A stretch of DNA of 64,000 nucleotides. Source: Inia geoffrensis (lineage: Eukaryota; Chordata; Mammalia; Artiodactyla; Iniidae). Made by a program: the position numbers and the translations under genes. Under the pieces are notes generated by a model. It searched no databases, was not told the DNA's origin, and saw only the letters and a list, made by a program, of their open reading frames with translations. The stretch spans positions 13,705,501 to 13,769,500 of the forward strand of contig CM070910.1 of NCBI GenBank assembly GCA_036417435.1, written 5' to 3'. Below, in pieces: positions 36,910 through 47,854 of the stretch. Numbering within the stretch: position 1 is the first letter of the stretch; the number at the start of each line of letters is the position of its first letter.

Positions 36910-37463
36910 TTTTTTAAATTGAAGCATAGTTGATTTACAGTGTTCTGTTAGTTTCAGGTATACAGAAAACTGATTTATATATATATTCTTATATATTCTT
37001 ATATATTCTTATATATTCTTATATATTCTTATATATTCTTATATATTCTTATATATTCTATAGATTATTTTCCCTTATAGCTTATTAGAAAATACTGAGT
37101 ATAGTTCCCTGCGCTATATAGTAGGGCCTTGTTTGTTATCTATTTTATACGTATAGTGTGTAATTTTAATCCCAAACTCTTAATTTCTCCTCACCCCACC
37201 TTCCCCTTTGGTAACCATAAGTTTGTTTTCTACATCTGTGGGTCTGTTTCTGTTTTGATTATAAGTTCGTTTGTATCATTTGTTTAGATTCCACATATAA
37301 GCAATATCATATGGTATTTGTCTTTGTCTGACTTACTTCGCTTAGTATGATAATCACTGGGTCCTTCCATTGTTGCTGCAAATGGCATTATTTCATTCGT
37401 TTTTTTTGGCTGAGTAATATTCCATTGTATATATGCACCACATCTTCTTTATCCATTCATCTG
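36910..37463 (-). mobile_element. L1 3' end, 5'-truncated
   Basis: The plus strand is the reverse L1 3' end: 'attgaagcatagttgattta', 'gagtatagttccctgcgcta', and 'gagtaatattccattgtata' near the ORF2 end. It stops abruptly after 'tttatccattcatctggc'. A 10-bp minisatellite has grown inside it. Confidence 0.9.
36978..37062. repeat. 10-bp minisatellite (ttatatattc)n, ~8 copies
   Basis: The unit 'ttatatattc' repeats head to tail about eight times with no visible mismatch in the core. It sits in the TA-rich part of the L1 3'UTR. Confidence 0.97.
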
Positions 37464-37464
37464 G

Positions 37465-38545
37465 CTCCTGACCAATGGTGTTTAAGAGCTGGGAGAGAGG
37501 AATCTGTGGGAGAAGGACTCAGACAGGATAGATGGTGACACGAAGCCAGACAGAGGGCAGGAATAGATAGTGGTTGCCAGAGTTGTCTGGTTGGAGAAGT
37601 AGAAAAGGTACCTAGGCAGGCAGGCCTAGAAGGCAGAACCAAGCTTGGTTGGTTGGCTAGAGAAAGCATGGGAATCAGTGAGCAACCATTTAATCTGGTA
37701 GAAAAATAGACGTCTGACACATTTTGGAGAACTCCATGTAATTGGTAGCCTCATGAGAGGTGTGGCCCTTTCCCTTTCTTTGCACTGTCCTCTTTGTTGC
37801 CACACTTCTAATTCAGTCCTCAGGAAAGTGCAACAGTGGACCTTGGAAACAGCGTTCGTTTAGAAATAAATGGAGAAAGCAGCATCTCATGGTGATAAAG
37901 GGTTTGACTCTGGTGTTGAACAGATATGAAAGCAAATGTTGCCTCCCTCTGTATTCAGCATGTCATACGTGTACGTCTCACACCCTCCCCAGGATGTGTC
38001 CTCAGCCCAGGGGATTTGCCTCATCTGAGGTATGCCTCTCGATAGGGCAGCCCATATCCTGCCAGTGGGTACAAGCTCCCTGCCCCTTATTTCCATGTAG
38101 GACCTCTCTGAAGGACCACCCCAGCTAATTGCATCTCAGGTCAGCATCTCTCTGTCTCAAATCCTGCTTCCCTCATGCCCTTAGAAGTGTTGGTTTTGAG
38201 AGCATATCCCTGAAAACACTTCCTACTGACAAAATTCCTTCTAGAGTCTTCTTCTCTGTTAGCTTGACCTTGACAAATGATCATACCAAGGCAGATACAA
38301 ATATAGAGATGGGGAAGGGGAATTATTTGTATGTGAGCCAGCTTCCATGAACTTCTGGTTGAATTCTGTTTCTGTGGAGGGCGCCACAGCAGGGGCGAGG
38401 TGGACCCAGAAGGAAGGATGGAAAAAGTTGGAGAATTGAAGACAGGGGGTCAAGGTGTCCCTGGGGAGGAGAGGTCCTCATAGCTTGTAGCTCAGGAAGC
38501 TGGTGGAACATACACAACCTAGCTCAATTGTCCTCACCTTTTCTT
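37465..38545. other. Unique intron sequence
   Basis: No gene is supported. A 122-codon frame (37760-38128 on +) starts with a hydrophobic stretch but shows no conserved motif and is treated as chance. Confidence 0.45.
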
Positions 38546-38561
38546 TATCATTTGCCTTTTT

Positions 38562-38775
38562 TTTTTTTTTTTTTTTTTTTTTACGGTACGTGGGCCTCTC
38601 ACTGTTGTGGCCTCTCCCGTTGTGGAGCACAGGCTCCGGACACACAGGCCCAGCAGCCATGGCTTACAGGCCCAGCCGCTCCGTGGCACGTGGGATCCTC
38701 CCGGACCGGGGCACGAACCCGTGTCCCCTAGCATTGGCAGGCGGACTCCCAACCACTGCACCACCAGGGAAGCCC
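38562..38775 (-). mobile_element. CHR-type SINE, short form, full length
   Basis: T run, then the reverse short-form body to 'caccagggaagccc'. A perfect 16-bp TSD 'tatcatttgccttttt' lies at 38546-38561 and 38776-38791. Confidence 0.96.
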
Positions 38776-38791
38776 TATCATTTGCCTTTTT

Positions 38792-40680
38792 ATGTAACTT
38801 ATTAGGAAAAATTTTAGCTATAGAAGCAGAATTTTCCCATTAGTTCCCATCCTTGCAAACTGTAGGGACTGGCTTTTATTTTTTTTCCACATTCATTTTG
38901 CCTTTAATTTCCTCCACCGTGGTCTTTTTCTTTTTTTTAAAAATCCTCTCACATATGCCACGCCCCTGTTTTTACTTTGTGCTGCATACACAGAACTTGG
39001 GCTGTGATGTGCTTCTTTTTGATTCCTGTCCTCCCTACTGGACCGTAAGGAACCACACCCATCCTCTCCAATTGCATCCCTAGCTGGTCAGAAGTGGGTG
39101 CTGGCATACAGGAGGGACATAATGACATTTATTAAATACATGAATCAAACAATCAGAGAATGGATCAAAATTAGAATAGGAGTAAGACTTCCTAAATTCT
39201 GGCCATGGTTCTGTAACTTCCTAGACTTCATTTCAGTTTCTAGATTTCTGGCTTATTTCTTAACCCCACCGTGCTTCATTTCCTTACTTCCATCTGGGCT
39301 AATGATATCTCCTGTGTCTGCTCAGCCAGGCTACTTGTGTGAATCAAATGAGAAGTATACATGGAAACGAGAGTAAATTCAAGTGTTGTAAAAATATAAG
39401 GTGTTTTTATGAATTCACCATGTGATTATTTTCTTTTGCAATGTTTATACCCACAAATAGAGAAAGAAATAAGTGACAGAAAAAAACTACCAAAGTTCTG
39501 GAGAAACTATTCAAATTTATTGTCTTTATTTAGAGCTAGAAGATATTGCAGGAAGCCACCGTGTGAATGGCCATCATGAACTCTGCTGCTTTCACTCTCA
39601 TTATGCTTATGCTTACCTTCTCTTTACTATGCTTATTACTCCTCTGTAGGGCACACGTCTATCATTGTTTTTCTATATTGTACACACAATCCTTTATGCA
39701 GAAGCCTAAGCTCTGTTTTCAAATTCAGGATCGTTTGGACTTTAGAATATAATATGGTGGGCCTGCCACATAGTATGTATCACCTCCAATCAGAGACTGT
39801 GTCTTTGTAATCAGAGACATTACTATTTCTGCAAAGAAAAGTATGAATTTTAACATTAAGTGGGGTAAAGAAAGATTATAAACAGGCTCTTCTCAATTTA
39901 GGTGAGTTTTTATTGTCACCAAATGATTTTTACTAAAAATGTATGAAATTGAGGCCTATTTAAAGGTTCAAGGCTGATGTATGTATTACCTTCTCTCTCC
40001 CACACCCCCATACATACCTAATTAAAATTCCTCATGGTAAGAAAGCATTTCCTCCATCTTTGTTTCCCTAGAGACTAACCCACTGCCTGGAACCTTGTCT
40101 GATCTATGTGTCCTTAGAAAACCACCCATATTTAACTGCCTCCCAAATAAATATATGAAAATTCTCTAAATATTTAAATTTTCTTGTAATTCGCTGACTC
40201 ACATATGCTATTTGCTTTTCCTTGCCTAACAGTGATAAAATTAAAATGTTACAATGAATGGTTCAGACTACGTTTTTAACTAACAATAGCCAACTGAAGC
40301 TGAAAGACTATCTTTTGTTTTGTTTTGTTTTATAAGTTTCCGGAAAAAAAAAATTTTAGAAGGATTAGAATAGTTAAGTAAACCAAACACGTTAACAGGA
40401 TTTACACACCCTCTCCCCTCCCACCCACTCCCTATCACATAAGACCAAATTTTCCAGATTTAAATGACAGTATCTCAGACGTCATAGGATATTTTATTCA
40501 TATTGGAAAAATCATGTCATCTTTCAGCAAATGTCCTTGACTTACTGCATTTTGACACTTCTTAATATATCTCGGGTAAATTTTTGTCTAAATAAATATA
40601 CAAACAGTGGGAATAACCCAATATGATAGTGATGTTTTGGAGTAGTTAATTGGGCAATAATAATTCAATATCTGAAACAG
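38792..40680. other. Unique intron sequence
   Basis: Nothing is supported with confidence. 39205-39375 has a weak MIR-like layout that I do not annotate. Confidence 0.45.
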
Positions 40681-40692
40681 ATATAAATTTTT

Positions 40693-40946
40693 TTTTACAT
40701 CTTTATTGGAGTATAATTGATTTACAATGGTGTGTTAGTTTCTGCTTTATAACAAAGTGAATCAGTTATACATATACATGTGTTCCTATATCTCTTCCCT
40801 CTTGCGTCTCCCTCCCTCCCACCCTCCCTCCCACCCTCCCTATCCCACCCCTCCAGGAGGTCACAAAGCACTGAGCTGATCTCCCTGTGCTATGCGGCTG
40901 CTTCCCACTAGCTATCTACCTTACGTTTGGTAGTGTATATATGTCC
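40693..40946 (-). mobile_element. Young L1 3' end with TSD
   Basis: The plus strand is the reverse L1 3'UTR ('tttacatctttattggagta', CCCTCC-rich tract, 'tgtgctatgcggctgcttcc'). The flanks 'ataaatttttt' at about 40682-40692 and 40947-40957 form an 11-bp TSD. Confidence 0.9.
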
Positions 40947-41015
40947 ATAAATTTTTTAAATGTTCATACCACTTCATTCCCATTGTTACACATAGATACA
41001 AAGGACATACATAGT

Positions 41016-41357
41016 TCATTCTCAACTGGGATGATTCTTCCCCAGCAGAGTTTTGACAATGTCTGGAGACATTTTTGATAGTCATAATGACACGTCTTAA
41101 AGAACCACAGAAAGAGGAAAACATCCAAGGTGCTCCAAGCCTGTGATCCAAGTACATTGCCAAGTACCCAGGTCAAGTCTAAGAGAGACTGAAGTCAGAC
41201 AGACTTTGACTTTAATGTCAAAGCTGCCACTTTCAAACTGGCAACTCATGAGTAAAGGCAAGGGATGCTGCTAAATGTCCTATAATGCATGGGACAGCCT
41301 CTCATAACAAATAATTATCCTGCCCAAACTGTCAATTGGGTTGAGGTTGAGAACTTT
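41016..41357. mobile_element. MER20-like hAT-Charlie relic, split by a 153-bp insertion
   Basis: The left part 'ttctcaactgggatgattct' to 'gtctggagacatttttgat' and the right part 'gcaagggatgctgctaaatg' to 'gaggttgagaac' are the two halves of one small DNA transposon. Between them sits 41086-41238, foreign to the family, with about 15 bp of transposon missing at the join. The family name is from memory; the split does not depend on it. Confidence 0.82.
41086..41238 (-). repeat. Inserted inverted copy of 10071-10223
   Basis: It is co-linear over 153 bp with the reverse complement of 10071-10223. Mismatches are at about six sites, four of them clustered near 41115-41131. There is no poly(A) and no TSD. 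See the matching finding. Confidence 0.93.
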
Positions 41358-41849
41358 CTAATTTAGGAACTGAGATAATTATATTCTTCTCATCCCTTGT
41401 GCCTTAGATTTAAAGTGAGATGGTATTAAATTTTACAAATGTAACTTTAATGAAACTGGGATCTTTTTATCTAGCCACTGGTTTTACATACAAAAGAAAT
41501 ACAACTCCACTTCCAAAAGTCTTAGGAGCACTGTCTTTACTGACGTGTGCTTGAAAAAAAATTGAAGCAGTGATTAGAGCACTCAAGACAGGCAAAAATC
41601 CTTAAAAATTCCCTTTTCTCATCTTTTTCCTCAATCTCACTCTTCCACTGGCTCTTGATCTTCTCCCCTCGGCTCCTTCTCTGTCCTCCCCCATTAGTCT
41701 GTGCTGAACTTGTGCAGAGTAACTTCAGATGCCCTTGTTCCTTGCCACTTTTCTCTCCATTGCTCATCTGATCAGAACACCAAAGACCCGGAAGGTAGAC
41801 CCAACCAAGCAAGCCTAGAATCTTTCTTTTATAGGAGACAGAGTGAAGG

Positions 41850-41851
<2 letters not shown>

Positions 41852-41893
<42 letters not shown>
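41852..41893. repeat. (GT)n microsatellite, ~20 units
   Basis: A pure GT run is followed by a short degenerate CA/CG stretch to 41918. Confidence 0.97.
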
Positions 41894-41894
<1 letters not shown>

Positions 41895-41944
41895 ACATGC
41901 ACGCGCACACGCACACATGTGTATCTGTCACACAAGTAAATGCC

Positions 41945-42415
41945 TTTGTTTAGCGTTTGTTGTGTAACAAACCACTTCAAAACTTTGTAGCTACAACAAT
42001 CATAATTCATCATTTCTCATAACCTGTGGGTTGGCTCGTTAGTTCATAGTTAAACATGGATGGTTTTCTGAGGAACACATACATAAGGCAGTGTTCCAGG
42101 CAATGGGTTCATTTCTAGGGATACAATGATGGGGAAAATGCTCTTTTCCTGGAGGAATTTGTAATCAGGTATGTATGGGGATGTGGGAGGGAGGAGTAAC
42201 AGATGCATCAACTCCAAAGCCTTAGATGAGTTGCAGTTTGCTGGCTTCACCTGGTTTGTGTTCATCTGCAGGGGTGGCCAATCTAGAAGGTTCAAGATGA
42301 CCTCACCCATGTGTTTGGCAGTTGGTTCTGGCTGTTGGGTAGGGCATCTCAATTCTTCTCCACATGGACCCTCCTCCAATAGAGACTGCTTTCGTTGCTT
42401 GGTGAATTTAGGACA
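41945..42415 (+). repeat. Ancient mammalian interspersed repeat, interrupted
   Basis: The start 'gttgtgtaacaaaccactt' and the later part 'gtttgctggcttcacctgg' to 'cttctccacatggaccctc' follow the same order as at 21690-22165. The middle (about 42045-42230) does not fit and may be a separate insertion. Confidence 0.45.
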
Positions 42416-42419
42416 GGGA

Positions 42420-43844
42420 TCCAAGACTAAAATAGAAACTGTAAGAGTTCTTAAGGCCTAGAAGCAGATGATATAAAGTCACTTCTGCTGCATTATTGAT
42501 CAAAGCAAATACAATGCAAGATCAAATTCAAGGAGAGGGGAAATCAGTTCTGCCCTTGAGGCGAGGAAGGGCAAAGTCACGTTGCAAAGGAGAATGCCTG
42601 CTGGGACTGGAGGATTCTTTTGTCCATAATTTAATATCTGTCCTCTGATCACTGTGCTTTATATTCTTTCTACATCGAAATACACTCATTCCCTCTCAAG
42701 ACATCAAAAGCCTCATCCAGTTATGTTATCAAGCTTCAACTCCAGTCTCGTGTGAGCTGCATGTGGTCCAGATACAGAGGAGGCCCCTTGGGTGTAATTT
42801 CTGTCAGTCCCCAGACCTGGAAACTAAAAAGAGAAGTTACTGCTCCCCATTCATCCAACATGCAGTGATGAGACGGGGAAGGACCACTGCAAGGGATGCT
42901 TCTGTCCGAAGAAGGGAAGAATGGAAAGGATATGGCAATCGTGTTCTGAAGTCATTCTGAAGTCCAGCCAGGCACCCGTGGCCCCCTCCTTTATTTCAAG
43001 GGCAAGGGTCATTCCCTGTCTTTTTGATAAGAAGTGGCTCATGTTTGTGGCTGATAGTTTTCTTAGCCATATAAAGCCGTGGTTCCAAAGTCTTCTCTTA
43101 GTTTTGAACTGTCCTGTCCCTTTAGTGCAGACCGGTGGCATTTTGGCTTAACAGGTTTGTTGGCTTCCTAAAAAGCTGCTTGGAGTTCATTCTGTGGCCC
43201 CCCAAACCCAATGTCTGAAATCAACTTTGGAGCACACGTGAGGCTGCAGTGGGCAGTGCCCTTAAGATTCTTAGAAGATGGTTTGTCTGGCTGAGCACAT
43301 CAACCAAACACTGAAAAAAAAAAAAAAATTAATTAATTAATTAAACAAACAAACACTGCCTTAAATCTTTCTGAGTTCTTAACAATGGTTCTTACAGTCA
43401 CAGTCTTGACTGATTGCTGTCCTGAAGCTATTTTTTACTTTGCAAATCTTCTTCCAGGAGAGACCGACAATGACAAACCATTATTTTTTCTGATGCGCCA
43501 TATCAAAGGTCTCCTACGTTTCCTCTAAATTCTGTTTGCAAACTAAATAGTTCCTTCTTTTGTTCATCTCCCTTTCTTCCAGTACCTTATAATGTGCAGC
43601 TGAAAGAAGCCGGTTGACAGCTTTCTGCGGGGAGATCTCCCTAGCCAGTTGCAAAAGTTCAAGTTACTACCAATGACAGAATATATATCGCATAAAATAT
43701 GTGTAGCTCTCCTTCCAGTCCCAGCTAGCAGTTTCCTCACTGTTCTTTCAGCCTCTGCTAACGGTCTTCTTTGTGTCCTTTAGCCTCCTTCCCCATCTGA
43801 TCCCAAGGCCACCTGGGTTTGTTTCTGGTTGTTACTTGAAAGTT
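42420..43844. other. Unique intron sequence
   Basis: Nothing gene-like is supported. An A run followed by TTAA/CAAA repeats lies at 43313-43352. Confidence 0.45.
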
Positions 43845-43859
43845 AAAAGTGCATGTTTA

Positions 43860-44050
43860 GGGGCTTCCCTGGTGGCGCAGTGGTTGAGAGTACGCCTGCC
43901 GATGCAGGGGACGCGGGTTCGTGCCCCGGTCCGGGAAGATCCCACGTGCCGTGGAGCGGCTGGGCCCATGAGCCATGGCCGCTGACCCTGCACGTCCGGA
44001 GCCGGTGCTCTGCAACGGGAGAGGCCACAACAGCGAGAGGCCCACGTACC

Positions 44051-44084
<34 letters not shown>
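43860..44084 (+). mobile_element. CHR-type SINE, short form, full length
   Basis: The sense body runs from 'gggcttccctggtggcgcag' to 'cccacgtaccgc' with a ~35-base pure A tail. A perfect 15-bp TSD 'aaaagtgcatgttta' lies at 43845-43859 and 44085-44099. The tail purity suggests a very young insertion. Confidence 0.97.
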
Positions 44085-44090
<6 letters not shown>

Positions 44091-44579
44091 GCATGTTTAA
44101 TGTGCATTGGAAATAATTGCGTTCTTTAAATTTTATGGATATATTCAAATTTTCTCTACATTTAAAGGCTTTGTTATTTATTTTATTCATTCAAAAGGAT
44201 TTATTTGTAACATTTGTAGGCATTGGGAACCAAGTTACTGTCCTCATGGGGTTTATATTCTAGTAGGCAGTCCAGGATTCTGAGCCAAAGCTCAGGAGAG
44301 GTCAGCTCCAGCTCTCCCTCTCTAGAACTTAATGTTTAGACTTTAGCCAAAAGGTCCTTTTTTAGAAAGCTGAAATTATGTTTCTTTGAGCATTACCTTT
44401 CAAAGGGTGAGGAATTGAAATGATATCTTGTTCATCTTTCATCCTCACAACATCTAGTTTACAGCCAACAGTTGACACACAGTAGGTGTTGGTGGAAAGA
44501 GCAGAATTCACCCTTTCCTTGAAAGGTGTTACACTGGCCCCTCTCTCTGGCCTTCATCTCTTTATATCTCTAATTAAGT

Positions 44580-45291
44580 CCTTCATTCCTGGGATAAACC
44601 CCACTTGATCATGGTGTATGATCCTTTTAATGTGCTCTTGGATTCTGTTTGCTAGTATTTTGTTGAGAATTTTTGCGTCTGTGTTCATCAGTGATATTGG
44701 CCTGTAGTTTTTTTTTGTGACATCCTTGTCTGGTTTTGGTATCAGGGTGATGGTGTCCTCGTAGAATGAGTTTGGCAGTGTTCCTCCCTCTGCTATATTT
44801 TGGAAGAGTTTGAGAAGGATAGGTGTTAGTTCTTCTCTAAATGTTTGATAGAATTCGGCTGTGAAGCCATCTGGTCCTGGGCTTTCGTTTGTTGGAAGAT
44901 TTTTCATCACAGTCTCAATTTCAGGGCTTGTGATTGGCCTGTTCATATTTTCTATTTCTTCCTGGTTCAGTCTTGGAAGGTTATACTTTTCTAAGAATGT
45001 GTCCATTTCTTCCAGGTTGACTGTTTTATTGACATAGAGTTGCTTGTAGCAATCTCTCATGATCATTTTTATATCTGCAGGGTCAGTTGTTACTTCTCCT
45101 TTTTCATTTCTAATTCTACTGATTTGAGTCTTCTGCCTTTTTTTTCTTGATGAGTCTGGCTAATGGTTTATCAATTTTGTTTATCTTCTCAAAGAACCAG
45201 CTTTTGCTTTTATTGATCTTTGCTGTTGTTGCCTTCCTTCTTTTTCATTTATTTCTGCTCTGATCTTTACGATTTCTTTCCTTCTGCTCAC
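44580..45291 (-). mobile_element. Inverted L1 segment (ORF2 linker and reverse-transcriptase part)
   Basis: The minus strand reads L1 ORF2 from just before the RT domain into its first half. Blocks such as [38 protein letters not shown] and [11 protein letters not shown] are clear. The match stops abruptly near 44580 on the left. On the right it stops at the AATAAA of the IPO9 pseudogene. The frame is mostly open (45066 down to 44554 is one ORF), so the insertion is not very old. It is the 5' inverted piece of the composite insertion ending at 47113. Confidence 0.88.
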
Positions 45292-46237
45292 TTTATTGCA
45301 AAACGGTGTGTGGCAGGCCGGAGGAGGCCCTTTTCAAATGCCAGTGGTCTGCAGAACCTGCCTGTCATGATTGTTGAGGTGGCCTGAGAACACCAGGTAG
45401 CAGGGCTATGAGCAAATTGGCAGAGGAAGTGGGTGAGGTGCGCCTGCAGATCCGCCTGTTAGAGGGGGTCCTTCAGGGAGTCAGGGTCGTGTTCCACATC
45501 GCCCCTGTAGTAACGCTCTATGTATTTATGTGTGGCGAGAATGTCAGACAAGGGTGAAGCCGTCCTCCTCGTTATCTTCCTCCTCCTTTTCCTCCCACAT
45601 GTCCCTGGAGTCATCTTGGCTCCGCTCTGCAGGGCGGCCTGGCGGGCGGCCTTGGCCTCCATGACGTTGGATAGCTCGTTGATGATCAGCTTCAGGGTCT
45701 TGACCAGCAGAGGAAAGTTGGTCCAGCGCTCAGGGTTCTTGGCCGATTTGGAGCGGGTGCAGGTGCCCTCGTCCAGGCCGTAGATCTCCTCCCCATTCAC
45801 ACAGATGTCCTGTAGCCGCTTGTCATCCGTGTGGATGCCGTGCTGGAGCAGCTTACACAGCGCCACAGAGCTGGCTTTGCGTTCGTACTGCCCGTAGAAC
45901 AGGTGCTGCCGGCTGGTCCACTCGGCCATCTCGAACTCCAGGGCGGGCTTGCCTCTGGGCCCCAGGAGGCTGCACAGGAACTCTAGGAGGGGCGCCAGCT
46001 GAGTGTGCACCATGTGGGCGAACACCGTGATCAGGGACCGCGTGCCGCTGAGCGTCTCTGCCTGCTGTGCCTAGCGGAGGGTGGCATGGAAAATCTGGTC
46101 CAGGCTCTCCCCCAGCTCCCACCTCGCCTTGGAGATGAGGGTGGACACGAGGCGGCCCGTGAAGGCGGTGGTGAACTCGGAGGTGCGGGAGCCCAGGAGC
46201 TGGCTCACCACCTGCATCACACACCACAGCCCGCTCT
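45292..46237 (-). pseudogene. IPO9P: IPO9 (importin-9) processed pseudogene, C-terminal part
   Basis: The minus strand encodes an intron-less copy of the C-terminal ~300 residues of importin-9, a karyopherin-beta that imports histones and ribosomal proteins. Recognisable blocks are [59 protein letters not shown] and LSDILAT. It is broken. There is an in-frame TAG at 46071-46073. A one-base loss near 45630 shifts the frame through the normally acidic Asp/Glu-rich loop, which now reads basic, and the frame is restored near 45555. A Tyr-to-TAA change at 45459-45461 follows KDPL. One more base is lost before the ancestral stop at 45334-45336. A short 3'UTR ends in AATAAA (45292-45297) with no poly(A) tail; L1 sequence follows at once. 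The 5' side is truncated against sense L1. It is not functional. Confidence 0.88.
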
Positions 46238-47113
46238 AGCCATGCAAATCAAACCACAGTGAGCTGGCACCTCACACCGGTCAGCATGGCCGTCATCACA
46301 AAATCTAGAAACAATAAATGCTGGAGAGGGTGTGGAGAAAAGGGAACCCTCTTGCACTGTTGGTGGGAATGTAAACTGATACAGCCACTATGGAGAACTG
46401 TATGGAGGTTCCTTAAAAAACTAAAAATAGAACTACCATACAACCCAGCAATCCCACTCCTGGGCATATACCCTGAGAAAACCATAATTCAAAAACATAC
46501 ATATACCACAATGTTCATTGCGGCACTATTTACAATAGCCAGGTCATGGAAACGTCCTAAATGTCCAGCAACAGATGAATGGATAAAGAAGATGTGGCAC
46601 ATATATACAATGGAATATTACTCAGCTGTAAAAAGGAACGAAATTGAGGTATTTGTAATGAGGTGGATGGACCTAGAGTCTGTCATACAGAGTGAAGTAA
46701 GTCAGAAAGAGAAAAATACCATATGCTAATGCACATATACGGAATCTAAAAAAAACCGTACTGATGAAACTAGTGGCAGGGCAGGAATAAAGATGCAGAT
46801 GTAGAGAACGGACTTGAGGACACAGTGGGGGAAGGGGAAGCTGGGACGAAGTGGGAGAGTAACACTGACATATATACAACACCAAATGTAAACTAGATAG
46901 CTAGTGGGAAGCAGCCGCATAGCACAGGGAGATCAGCTCGGTGCTTTGTGACCTCCTAGAGGGGTGGGATAGGGAGGGAGGGAGGGAGACGCAAGAGGGA
47001 GGGGATATGGAGATATATATACATACAGCTGATTCACTTTGTTGTACAGCAGAAACTAACACAGCAAGGTAAAGCAACTATACTCCAATAAAGATACATA
47101 TTAAAAAAATAAA
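46238..47113 (+). mobile_element. L1 3' end (ORF2 C-terminus, 3'UTR, A-rich tail)
   Basis: The plus strand starts in the ORF2 C-terminal region with a cysteine-rich stretch ([21 protein letters not shown]), continues through [18 protein letters not shown], and then runs through the G-rich 3'UTR to 'ctccaataaagatacat' and a short A-rich tail. The left edge is the junction with the IPO9 pseudogene. About 1.2 kb of ORF2 between this piece and the inverted RT piece is missing. I see no exact TSD linking 44580 and 47113. Confidence 0.88.
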
Positions 47114-47144
47114 GCCTTCCTGAAGCCAACGTTTTTTTCTTTGT

Positions 47145-47690
47145 ACATTAGTTTACCTTATTGCATAACAAATTACCAAACTTAGCAGTTTAAAACAATG
47201 TTCGTTTATTATCTCCAAACATTAGTGGGTCAGGAGTCCATGCAGCTACCTGTGCCCTGCGCTCAGGGTCTCACAAGTCCACAATCAAGGTGTCAGCTGG
47301 GCGGCATTCTCATCCGGAGCCTGAATGAGGGAAGAATCCACTTTTGCACTCATTCAGGTTGTTAGCAGAATTCATTTCCTTGTGTATGACGGAGTTTCCT
47401 CCTGGCTCTCGGCTGGAGGCTGCCCCCCAGCTTCCAGAGGCAGCCTGCAGTTCTCTGCCCCGGGACCCTCTCCATGGACTGTTCACAGTTTGGCTGTTTG
47501 CTTCTTTAAGCCAGCAGGAGAATCTGTCACTCCAGGCAGCTTAGAAGGAATCTTACATAAAGTAACATGTTCATGGGTGTGGCATCACATCACCGTTGTT
47601 ATGTTCTGTTGATTAGAAGCAATTCAGAAGTTCTGGTTGTAGTTGCCCACACAAAGGTGTGGACTCCAGGAGGTGGGAATTTGGGGAGGT
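47145..47690 (+). repeat. Ancient mammalian interspersed repeat, family not named
   Basis: The order 'attgcataacaaattacc', 'tcgtttattatctccaaaca', 'gtgggtcaggagtcca', then 'gcagcttagaagg' and 'gtggactccaggaggtggga' matches an old repeat type shared with 21690 and 41945. Confidence 0.5.
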
Positions 47691-47854
47691 TCCCCTATTA
47701 TGGTGTGTTCACTACACTACTCATCTGGTGAAATTCCTGTAATGCCTCTAACTTGTTGCATTACTCTATAACCCTCCACTACACATGTGCCCTTTCTTGT
47801 CTCTCTCCACCTCTAAATATTTACCTTTATTATAATTTTTTGACTTGCTACTTT

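Noticed and set aside
37760..38128. 122-codon frame with a signal-peptide-like start
   Set aside because: The hydrophobic start is the only feature; the rest is composition-driven and no family is recognised.
41537..42013. 158-codon minus-strand frame
   Set aside because: It spans a GT/CA microsatellite (Thr-His repeats) and part of an old repeat.
43307..43352. Repeated aaacactg around an A-rich stretch, considered as a TSD
   Set aside because: Only a simple A/TTAA/CAAA tract lies between the copies, so simple-repeat expansion explains it.
46005..46262. Plus-strand 85-codon frame opposite the IPO9 copy
   Set aside because: It is the shadow of the GC-rich pseudogene.
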